This document shows positions 11,945-21,876 of a stretch of DNA of 64,000 bases, one piece after another. Below the pieces are notes generated by a model. It had not been told where the DNA came from. It saw nothing but the letters and a program-made list of their open reading frames with translations, and ran no database searches. The number at the start of each line of letters is the position of its first letter. Position 1 is the first letter of the stretch. The translations under genes were made by a program, and so were the position numbers. Source of the stretch: Megaustenia siamemsis (taxonomy: Eukaryota > Mollusca > Gastropoda > Stylommatophora > Ariophantidae); NCBI GenBank assembly GCA_032433765.1, contig JAVIAB010000025.1, positions 36,044,782 to 36,108,781 of the forward strand, written 5' to 3'.

Positions 11945-12420
11945 AGCTCAACATACAGAGGTGCTGCGACCACAGCTTTCCTACCCAGAACTTGACATAC
12001 AGAGCTGCTGTGACCACAGCTTTCCCACCCAGAACTTGACATACAGAGGTGCAGTCACCACAGCTTTCCCACCCAGAACTTGACATACAGAGGTGCAGTC
12101 ACCACAGCTTTCCCACCCAGAACTTGTCACCACAGCTTTCCCACCCAGAACTTGACATACAGAGGTGCAGTCACCACAGCTTTCCCACCCAGAACTTGAC
12201 ATACAGAGGTGCAGTCACCACAGCTTTCCCACCCAGAACTTGACATACAGAGGTCCTGCAACTAAAGCTTTCCCACCCAGAACTTGACATACAGAGGTCC
12301 TGCAACTAAAGCTTTCCCACCCAGAACTTGACATACAGAGGTCCTGCAACTAAAGCTTTCCCACCCAGAACTTGACATACAGAAGTGCTGCAACTAAAGC
12401 TTTCCCACCCAGAACTTGAG
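11945..12420. repeat. 44-bp minisatellite array (about 11 units)
   Basis: The unit begins gacatacagaggtgcagtca and ends tttcccacccagaactt. Downstream units (from about 12240) carry tcctgcaactaaag instead of gcagtcaccacag, giving two homogenised blocks. Confidence 0.95.
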
Positions 12421-12569
12421 GACGGTTACCATTTTTGCACAAATATTCTTGCCCCCACTCTGATCTAAGTACCTCATTTATTTTTGGTACACTTTTATGT
12501 ACTTATTGGTGTGGTGTTGTTTTCTCTGAAGAAGGCCTTTGGTTCTAACATGGTTTAGTCCTAGAAGTT

Positions 12570-12690
12570 ATTGAGTTATTTGTGGGTTATCATCATTGTA
12601 CTCCGAACATGTCCATAGGTGCTCAGATCCCCCCCCCACTCCCAGTTTGTTCCAGTGTACAGCGACTGATGACTCCAATTGTGTGTCCTA
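12570..12690 (-). mobile_element. Antisense LINE fragment (RNase H LINE 3' end)
   Basis: About 120 bp match the 3' end of the LINE at 46617-47275, including gtactccgaacatgtccata and cagcgactga. A poly-C run lies inside. It adjoins the dispersed repeat at 12695. Confidence 0.75.
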
Positions 12691-12694
12691 TATG

Positions 12695-13215
12695 TTATTG
12701 GTTATTGGTTATGGAAGGCCTCGGTATCACAGCAAACGAATTAAAATCCATAATTGCTCAACCGCCCGTGCCAGTGGAATCATCCGAATTACTAACACAT
12801 CTCCCAAACAAAGAAAGGTAACTGTAGTCCCCATTGTAGCAGTCTCAGCACACGCCAAAAGACATAAGGCGAAACTGCACAGAAAGTGAGCACAGCCAAC
12901 TGTTCCCTGTTATACGATATCATCATTCATCGTAAACAAGCGGGATATCGAAGCAGGATCAAAACGGATGAGACCCACAGCTCACGGTGTGCACAGAGCA
13001 CTTAACTCAGTAGCTCCTGCAACAAGCCGGTCTTGGAATATGAGGAAACTGCAAGAAGGAACACTTTTCAGACATAGCCTTCAATGGTTCCTGCCTCCTA
13101 TCCACCATATACCATGGGAGTTCACGTCCTCCCGAAAATGATGATCGTCATAGCACTTGATGATGTTAGGCCGTCATTGATGACTCCAATTCCAAACATA
13201 TAGACACACAGTGGT
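12695..13215 (-). mobile_element. Dispersed retroposed repeat, copy A
   Basis: The minus strand matches copies at 36167-36531 and 42905-43432 (roughly 85-90% identity by eye). All three end at the same point, ggccttccataacc, and here a short ataacc-type tail follows. The 5' ends differ: copy B starts later, while A and C extend further. A shared 3' end with variable 5' ends marks a family copied by target-primed reverse transcription. Here it is continuous with the ORF in the next entry. Confidence 0.8.
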
Positions 13216-14207
13216 GGTAAGTTATCATTTCCAATCCAACAGAAGCCACATGACCTGTAGTTAGTAAAACCACAGAGAGAATATGATTTTGTGACCTTCA
13301 CTGATTCACTCTTAGATGTGAATGTGTAGTTTACACAAGAGGAGAAGTTTTCAACTACAGTGATCCCATTTAAGGCAATTCTGGGATAGCAAGGCAAGTC
13401 TCCTTTATAGCAGCAGAACTTGATGTTCTCCGCTCCCTTCTTGTAGTGCCGCCACACGATTCTGATGTCTCATTAACTTGGACATCATTCAAGAACAATG
13501 TCAGATTAACATTCCATAGATATGGCTCTGCTGATGAAATGCTTGGTGCAACAGTTGTATCAATCATACTGGAGGCTCCTGGTCTGTGGTAATTAATATC
13601 ACAGACGGCACATGATGTTGTTATATTCAGTGTTTCTTTCTGTGGTGCAAATATGTGGCACACACATGGAGAGTGGTTTGTGGTCACAGTAATCCCATTA
13701 AAGGCAATTCTAGGTATAGCTGTTTCAGAACAGCACAATCCTGTGATGTTTTCTGTGTTCACTATAAAGCTGCTGGTGCTACACAATCCTGACCAATTAT
13801 AGGTGTGGACATTATTCACTTGCAATGACAAAACTGCTTTGTTTACATCATAAACCTCTGGAAGCGAATCATTTATGGGACTAATAGTACAGTTTATTCT
13901 TCCATCGGGGATATCTTCATTGAGTCCCCCCAAAAAAAGTCTTTGGTTAAAAAGCACATATGCTTTTGAGTTAAACACAAAATGAGCCCACTTCATAGAT
14001 TCAAAATGATCCTTGCCAATGCCATCCGTTTGCACAAGTTAGGTCCTTAGCTACCAAGGTCACAAACGTCCGAAACGAATTAACGACTTTATCTACAGCG
14101 AAGGTTAACGACTGTGAACAAACATTTATGTTCAAACCCTTGAAAACATTTTCAAAAATCTGCCAACTCGCTGTAATAACATATATCGTGTTGTTCAATG
14201 TAAACAT
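13122..14207 (-). pseudogene. Broken ORF for a Cys-rich, glycosylation-rich ectodomain-like protein
   Basis: Three overlapping minus-strand frames join end to end: 14207-14037 (start MFTLNNTIYV), 14035-13370 (222 codons) and 13457-13122. The middle and last contain two tandem related modules: ENITGLCC...PRIAFNGITVTTN then CAVC, and ENIKFCC...PRIALNGITVVEN then SLCG. Each pairs a CC, a PRIA(F/L)NGITV core and later cysteines. NxT/S sequons (NCT, NDS, NWS, NIT, NLT, NET) are frequent, which fits an extracellular protein. The module frames differ by one base near VQVNET, and the N-terminal frame is offset as well. I do not recognise the family. The last 30 codons lie in a dispersed repeat, so this is probably a retroposed, decayed copy; an error-containing gene is the alternative. 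Confidence 0.5.
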
Positions 14208-14224
14208 TGCTTAGTCCATAGCTC

Positions 14225-14266
14225 GAATATAAATAAGCTGCCATTTTGGTGCGTCCCATGACGTCA
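14225..14266 (-). promoter_or_regulatory. Possible promoter: CRE palindrome plus TATA-like box
   Basis: A full CRE/ATF palindrome TGACGTCA lies at 14259-14266. An AT-rich TATTTATATTC lies at 14225-14235 on the minus strand, just upstream of the first ATG (14207) of the ectodomain-like ORF. The order CRE, TATA-like, ATG suits a minus-strand promoter. This rests on motifs alone. Confidence 0.25.
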
Positions 14267-14519
14267 TCCCGTCCTATATGTATCATCTCATAACATACAC
14301 AGCTATAATATTTTTTTATATTGTCAATATGTTGTTTACCTTGTTGATAGCTTTACTGAAGCAACAACATAACTGCATGCCTGATCTGGATACAGTTTTA
14401 TTTGGGTGTTTCAATTTCTTCTTTTGCTCTTGTGTGACAGTTTTTTGTTTTTTTTTTCATTCGCCAGCTTTGACCTCTGATGAAGTCCCTAGAGACTAGG
14501 AACTGAATATTGCGCGTTA

Positions 14520-14775
14520 ATCCGTTTTTTTCCCTGGCAGCCATGTGCACAGGAGTCCCTCGCCACACAGGCAGTTAACTCTGTCTTCGGAGCTACTCAT
14601 ATTTTTTATGTCCATGAGTACTTGACGTTTCAAGCCGGGCCTCGCTGCTGAGACCAGAGGTGGTTGCCGCAGAGAGAAATCATAAATAAAAACCCAAACT
14701 GGTTCAGCCAGGATTTGAACCCACAACTTCTCTGTCTTGAGGCCAGCATCTTGTCTTAAGACCAACCAGTTCCCA
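14520..14775 (-). mobile_element. tRNA-derived SINE (second family)
   Basis: The minus strand starts gggaactggttggtcttaag and has a B-box-like gggttcaaatcct in a tRNA-like head. A body of about 170 bp follows, ending in a run of A before cggattaac. No clear target-site duplication was found. The 82-codon ORF across it is incidental. Confidence 0.7.
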
Positions 14776-14869
14776 CACAGTTGTTTTTGAAGAAGTGTGA
14801 AGATGCTCCATGTTTGAATGTTCCAGTGTAAGAATTTTGTTAAAAATAGATCAAATAGGGAGTTGCTTC

Positions 14870-16815
14870 ATCTTGGTACATCCATGCTGGACACCAATCT
14901 TGGTACATCCATGCTGGACACCAATCTTGGTACATCCATACTGGACACCAATCTTGGTACATCCATGCTAGACACCAATCTTGTTACATCCATACTGGAC
15001 ACCAATCTTGGTACATCCATGCTGGACACCAATCTTGGTACATCCATACTGGACACCAATCTTGGTACATTCATGCTAGACACCAATCTTGTTACATCCA
15101 TACTGGACACCAATCTTGGTACATCCATGCTGGACACCAATCTTGGTACATCCATACTGGACACCAATCTTGGTACATTCATGCTAGACACCAATCTTGG
15201 TACATTCATGCTGGACAACAATCTTGGTACATCCATGCTAGACAACAATCTTGGTACATCCATGCTGGACACCAATCTTGGTACATCCATACTGGACACC
15301 AATCTTGGTACATTCATGCTGGACAACAATCTTGGTACATCCATGCTAGACACCAATCTTGGTACATCCATGCTAGACAACAATCTTGGTACATTCATGC
15401 TAGACACCAATCTTGGTACATTCATGCTAGACAACAATCTTGGTACATCCATGCTAGACAACAATCTTGGTACATTCATGCTGGACACCAATCTTGGTAC
15501 ATTCATGCTGGACACCAATCTTGGTACATCCATGCTGGACACCAATCTTGGTACATCCATGCTAGACAACAATCTTGGTACATCCATGCTGGACACCAAT
15601 CTTGGTACATTCATGCTGGACACCAATCTTGTTACATCCATGCTGGACACCAATCTTGTTACATCCATGCTAGACAACAATCTTGGTACATTCATGCTGG
15701 ACACCAATCTTGGTACATCCATGCTGGACACCAATCTTGGTACATCCATGCTGGACACCAATCTTGGTACATCCATGCTGGACACCAATCTTGGTACATC
15801 CATGCTAGACAACAATCTTGGTAAATCCATGCTAGACACCAATCTTGGTACATCCATGCTGGACAACAATCTTGGTACATCCATGCTGGACACCAATCTT
15901 GGTACATCCATGCTAGACACCAATCTTGGTACATCCATGCTAGACAACAATCTTGGTACATCCATGCTGGACACCAATCTTGGTACATCCATGCTAGACA
16001 ACAATCTTGGTACATCCATGCTGGACACCAATCTTGGTACATCCATGCTAGACAACAATCTTGGTACATCCATGCTGGACACCAATCTTGGTACATCCAT
16101 GCTGGACAACAATCTTGGTACATCCATGCTGGACACCAATCTTGGTACATCCATGCTAGACACCAATCTTGGTACATCCATGCTAGACACCAATCTTGGT
16201 ACATCCATGCTAGACACCAATCTTGGTACATCCATGCTGGACACCAATCTTGGTACATCCATGCTGGACAACAATCTTGGTACATCCATGCTGGACAACA
16301 ATCTTGGTACATCCATGCTGGACACCAATCTTGGTACATCCATGCTAGACACCAATCTTGGTACATTCATGCTAGACACCAATCTTGGTACATCCATGCT
16401 GGACACCAATCTTGGTACATCCATGCTAGACACCAATCTTGGTACATTCATGCTAGACACCAATCTTGGTACATCCATGCTAGACACCAATCTTGGTACA
16501 TCCATGCTGGACAACAATCTTGGTACATCCATGCTGGACAACAATCTTGGTACATCCATGCTGGACACCAATCTTGGTACATCCATGCTGGACACCAATC
16601 TTGGTACATCCATGCTGGACACCAATCTTGGTACATCCATGCTGGACAACAATCTTGGTACATCCATGCTAGACAACAATCTTGGTACATCCATGCTGGA
16701 CAACAATCTTGGTACATCCATGCTGGACACCAATCTTGGTACATCCATGCTAGACACCAATCTTGGTACATCCATGCTGGACACCAATCTTGGTACATCC
16801 ATGCTAGACACCAGC
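14870..16815. repeat. 27-bp minisatellite array (about 72 units)
   Basis: The unit is ggtacatccatgctggacac plus caatctt. Variants are ctggac/ctagac, acacc/acaac and tcc/ttc. The 27-bp period keeps frames open on both strands at once (plus: GTSMLDTNL repeats, 666 codons; minus: 647 codons). That is why neither is called as a gene. Confidence 0.98.
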
Positions 16816-16914
16816 TGATTTCTGTGAGAAAAGATGACATCATCATCTGGGATTGCTGCTTATGGATGAGTCAAATAGCAACTTTATATTTTCCTGCTCA
16901 TTGAATGGTATGTT

Positions 16915-17130
16915 GAACATACCACAGTGGGTACCATTACACTTGACATACCATGGGATGTAAGTGAAACATACCACAGCTGGTACCATTACACTTGACA
17001 TACCAGGGGATGTAAGTGAAAATACCACAGTGGGTACCATTACACTTGACATACCAGGGGATGTAAGTGAAACATACCACAGTGGGTACCATTACACTTA
17101 AGATACGGGGGATGTAAGTGAATAATACCA
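16915..17130. repeat. 52-bp repeat (4 units)
   Basis: The unit starts accattacacttgacatacc and continues with ggggatgtaagtgaa and a cataccacagtgggt end. The last unit is degraded. Confidence 0.9.
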
Positions 17131-17324
17131 ATCTTTTTCTCTCTCCTCTCTTCCTGTTTCTCTATCTTCATCCCAATGCCCAGAAGGTCAAGCTGTTATC
17201 TCTTAGACCAAAGATGGTGAAGTGGGGGGCTGCAGTGGCTTTCTCGAGTTCTGAGGTTTTACTGGAGAATTTGTAGCCTGTCCTGCTTAGAGCTACAGCA
17301 GTACTAGGTCTTCTATATCAACAC

Positions 17325-17822
17325 AGCCGCAATTCTTGTCTAGTTTCCCCACCTATTTCTTTATTAGCAGCAATTCTTGTCTAGTTTCCCCACCTATTTC
17401 TTTATTAGTAGCAATTCTTGTCTAGTTTCTCCACCTATTTCTTTATTAGCAGCAATTCTTGTCTAGTTTCTCCACCTATTTCTTTATTAGCAGCAATTCT
17501 TGTCTAGTTTCTCCACCTATTTCTTTATTAGCAGCAATTCGTGTCTAGTTTCCCCACCTATTTCTTTATTAGCAGCAATTCTTGTCTAGTTTCCCCACCT
17601 ATTTTTTTATTAGCAGCAATTCTTGTCTAGTTTCCCCACCTATTTCTTTATTAGCAGCAATTCTTGTCTAGTTTCCCCACCTATTTCTTTATTAGCAGCA
17701 ATTCTTGTCTAGTTTCCCCACCTATTTCTTTATTAGCAGCAATTCTTGTCTAGTTTCACCACCTATTTCTTTATTAGCAGCAATTCTTGTCTGTTTCCCC
17801 ACCTATTTCTTCATTAGCAGCA
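17325..17822. repeat. 41-bp minisatellite array (about 12 units)
   Basis: The unit is agcaattcttgtctagtttc followed by cccacctatttctttattagc. Variation is mainly tttccccac/tttctccac. A different array, also with a 41-bp period, lies at 34917-36040 and is unrelated in sequence. Confidence 0.95.
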
Positions 17823-18477
17823 AGCTGTCACTTGCCATGCATGTGGTAAGAGATGGCTAAGGAGGTTGGAGACGAGGTCTTCGCTGGTGCTACAGAGTTA
17901 GTGCACCTGAGCTGTGGCCATTTTCAGTGCTCTTGCTAGGCAGTGGTGTGTGTGCGCTTACAGGGAACATGCTGAGGACAAGATCTTAGTACTAGGGAGT
18001 TGTCCCTTGTGCAATGTAGATGATCTGTGAACTAAACCAAACATGACATCCTCAAATGCTCCATGTCTCCTCCGAAGAGTTATCCTATTTTCCTAGAGTG
18101 CATCAATAACACATTTTTTGATCAACAAAATCAACAAGTGAGAAAAAAATCATCATATGACACAATTTGTTAAAGAAATTCACTCTTCTTATTTAATTGC
18201 AACATCTTATTTGTGATGTGTCACAATAGCCATGAATGTAATGCATATCACAAAATAATCATAAACATAATTAATATAGATGACATCATTAATTAACATA
18301 AGATAGAATATCTCTCACATAATCAACAAAATGTGCATTGCAGACATTCCATCAAGCAAGTTGATCATTAAATCTCAAATGTTGATAATAAAGTTGATGG
18401 CTATTGTAAAACTAGTAATAAGCCTTACTAGACAAATACAGTCAATAAGTTACTGCCTTGGACTACAAGATGGATAT
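17823..18477. other. Low-copy spacer
   Basis: A mixed-composition stretch (17823-18090) is followed by AT-rich DNA with many aatcaacaaa- and cataatc-type words. I see no coding frame longer than about 60 codons, no RNA gene and no array. Confidence 0.5.
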
Positions 18478-19607
18478 TAGTGAAACTAGTCAACCATATC
18501 ACAATGATATTAGTGAAACTAGTCAACCATATCTCTATAATGATATTAGTGAAACTAGTCAACCATATCACAATGATATTAGTGAAACTAGTCAACCATA
18601 TCACAATGATATTAGTGAAACTAGTCAACCATATCTCTATAATGATATTAGTGAAACTAGTCAACCATATCTCTATAATGATATTAGTGAAACTAGTCAA
18701 CCATATCCCTATAATGATATTAGTGAAACTAGTCAACCATATCCCTATAATGATATTAGTGAAACTAGTCAACCATATCCCTATAATGATATTAGTGAAA
18801 CTAGTCAACCATATCCCTATAATGATATTAGTGAAACTAGTCAACCATATCCCTATAATGATATTAGTGAAGCTAGTCAACCATATCCCTATAATGATAT
18901 TAGTGAAACTAGTCAACCATATCCCTATAATGATATTAGTGAAACTAGTCAACCATATCCCTATAATGATATTAGTGAAACTAGTCAGCCATATCACAAT
19001 GATATTAGTGAAACTAGTCAACCATATCACAATGATATTAGTGAAACTAGTCAACCATATCCCTATAATGATATTAGTGAAACTAGTCAACCATATCCCT
19101 ATAATGATATTAGTGAAACTAGTCAACCATATCCCTATAATGATATTAGTGAAACTAGTCAACCATATCACAATGATATTAGTGAAACTAGTCAACCATA
19201 TCACAATGATATTAGTGAAACTAGTCAACCATATCACAATGATATTAGTGAAACTAGTCAACCATATCTCTATAATGATATTAGTGAAACTAGTCAACCA
19301 TATCACAATGATATTAGTGGAACTAGTCAACCATATCCCTATAATGATAGTGAAACTAGTCAACCATATCCCTATAATGATATTAGTGAAACTAGTCAAC
19401 CATATCCCTATAATGATATTAGTGAAACTAGTCAACCATATCTCTATAATGATATTAGTGAAACTAGTCAACCATATCTCTATAATGATATTAGTGAAAC
19501 TAGTCAACCATATCTCTATAATGATATTAGTGAACTAGTCAACCATATCACAATGATATTAGTGGAACTAGTCAACCATATCACAATGATTATATTAGTA
19601 AAACTAG
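18478..19607. repeat. 33/36-bp two-length minisatellite array (about 32 units)
   Basis: The unit is gatattagtgaaactagtca plus accatatccctataat (36 bp) or accatatcacaat (33 bp). Both lengths are multiples of three, so two plus frames and one minus frame stay open (NDISETSQPY repeats and shadows). It is not a gene. It joins a second array that shares the gatattagt core. Confidence 0.97.
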
Positions 19608-20680
19608 TTGGAGCCAAGCACAAGATAGATATTAGTCAAATCTGAAATCATACCACAGGATAGATATTAGTCAAATCTGAAATCATACCACAGGATAGAT
19701 ATTAGTCAAATCTGAAATCATACCACAGGATAGATATTAGTCAAAACTGAAATCATACCACAGGATAGATATTAGTCAAACTGAAATCATACCACATGAT
19801 AGATATTAGTCAAAACTGAAATCATACCACAAGATAGATATTAGTCAAAACTGAAATCATACCACAGGATAGATATTGGTCAAACTGAAATCATACCACA
19901 TGATAGATATTAGTCAAAACTGAAATCATACCATAAGATAGATATTAGTCAAAACTGAAATCATGCCACAGGATATTTATTAGTCAAAACTGAAATCATA
20001 CCACAGGATAGATATTAGTCAAAACTGAAATCATACCACAGGATAGATATTAGTCAAAACTGAAATCATACCACAAGATAGATATTAGTCAAACTGAAAT
20101 CATACCACAGGATAGATATTAGCCAAAACTGAAATCATACCACAAGATAGTCAAAACTGAAATCATACCATAAGATAGATATTAGTCAAAACTGAAATCA
20201 TACCACAAGATAGATATTAGTCAAACTGAAATCATACCATAAGATAGATATTAGTCAAAACTGAAATCATACCACAAGATAGATATTAGTCAAACTGAAA
20301 TCATACCATAAGATAGATATTAGTCAAACTGAAATCATACCACAGGATAGATATTAGTCAAAACTGAAATCATACCACAAGATAGATATTAGTCAAACTG
20401 AAATCATACCATAAGATAGATATTAGTCAAAACTGAAATCATACCACAAGATAGATATTAGTCAAAACTGAAATCATACCACAAGATAGATATTAGTCAA
20501 ACTGAAATCATACCATAAAATAGATATTAGTCAAACTGAAATCATACCACAGGATAGATATTAGTCAAAACTGAAATCATACCACAAGATAGATATTAGT
20601 CAAACTGAAATCATACCATAAGATAGATATTAGTCAAAACTGAAATCATACCACAGGATAGATATTAGTCAAACTACTAC
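19608..20680. repeat. 34/35-bp minisatellite array (about 30 units)
   Basis: The unit is gatagatattagtcaaaact plus gaaatcataccacag, with a one-base length difference in the A run (caaaact/caaact). The shared gatattagt core with the preceding array suggests one array seeded the other. Confidence 0.95.
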
Positions 20681-20934
20681 AGGAAGAGAATGAGTTAACA
20701 AATTAGTAGACACTTACTTTGGCTGGATAATTCTGTGGTCATCACTATCATCATGTGCATATCTAAGAATACAGACTGTCTCATATTGTATTTAAACAAT
20801 AACAATTACCCAAACTTCCTACTCTTCTTCACTGTTTTGCGCTAAGCGGATGCAAGAGACGCTATGTGGATGCATCAGATGTTAAGTGGATGCATTGTGT
20901 TGTGATTCACACAGATTCCATTGTATGTAATGTT

Positions 20935-21000
20935 TGTAATATGGGTGTAAACTCGCGTGCTAAGACACCGGTTCAAGTCTCGTACTTTACCTTTACCTCT
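20935..21000 (+). mobile_element. SINE tail fragment
   Basis: About 65 bp match the 3' part of the SINE at 32715-33021: gtaaactcgcgtgctaagac, then a B-box-like cggttcaagtc and gtactttacctt. The 33-bp array starts directly at its end. In the spacer at 20681-20934 a roughly 20-bp motif (taagcggatgca/taagtggatgca) repeats about three times. Confidence 0.6.
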
Positions 21001-21002
21001 AC

Positions 21003-21722
21003 AAACAGTAACACAGACAGTACTAGAACAACAGTAACACAGACATTAGTAGAACAACAGACAAACAGTAACATAGACATTAGTAGAACAACAGACAAAC
21101 AGTAACACAGACATTAGTAGAACAGACAAACAGTAACACAGACATTAGTAGAACAACAGACATACAGTAACACAGACAGTAGTAGAACAGACAAACAGTA
21201 ACACAGACATTAGTAGAACAACAGACATACAGTAACACAGACAGTAGTAGAACAGACAAACAGTAACACAGACATTAGTAGAACAACAGACAAACAGTAA
21301 CACAGACATTAGTAGAACAACAAATAGTAACACAAACAGTAGAACAACAAACATTAGTAGAACAACAAATATTAACACAAACAGTAGAACAAACAGTAAC
21401 ACAGACAGTAGTAGAACAACTGACAAACAGTAACAGACATTAGTAGAGCAACAAACAGTAATACAGACATTAGTAGAACAACAAACAGTAACACAGGCAG
21501 TAGTAGAACAACAAACAGTAACACAGGCAGTAGCAGAACAACAAACAGTAACACAGACGTTAGTAGAAGAACAGACAAACAGTAACACAGACAGTAGTAG
21601 AACAACAGACAGTAACACAGGCAGTAACATGTGTTACTGTGTTATTGTTTGTTGTTCTACTAATGTCTGTGTTACTGTTTGTTGTTCTACTAATGTTCGT
21701 GTTCCTGTTTGTCTGTTCTACT
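21003..21722. repeat. About 33-36-bp minisatellite with inverted terminal units
   Basis: Units such as aacagtaacacagacattag then tagaacaacagac run forward to about 21629. The same unit then continues in the opposite orientation to 21722. The turning point is the palindrome acatgt at 21627-21632, so the last 90-95 bp can fold back on the preceding units. Confidence 0.9.
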
Positions 21723-21876
21723 ATCAAAAATTGCATGTATATTGAAGCAGATCCCATCTATGGCACATCATCCAACGTGCATGTTCAGCACTCAATGTAG
21801 GAATTTCTACACACAACAATCGGCCTTGACTGGCTCAGTAAGTTAGGGATGGCAACACGGAAATCACATGTTATGT

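Noticed and set aside
14818..16846. 666-codon plus-strand frame of GTSMLDTNL repeats and a 647-codon minus frame
   Set aside because: The 27-bp unit keeps both strands open. No gene structure, signal or unique sequence supports a protein.
18458..19645. Repeat protein of NDISETSQPY units (395 codons)
   Set aside because: The 33- and 36-bp units preserve frame on both strands. There is no start context or non-repeat domain. Transcript evidence would be needed to reopen this.
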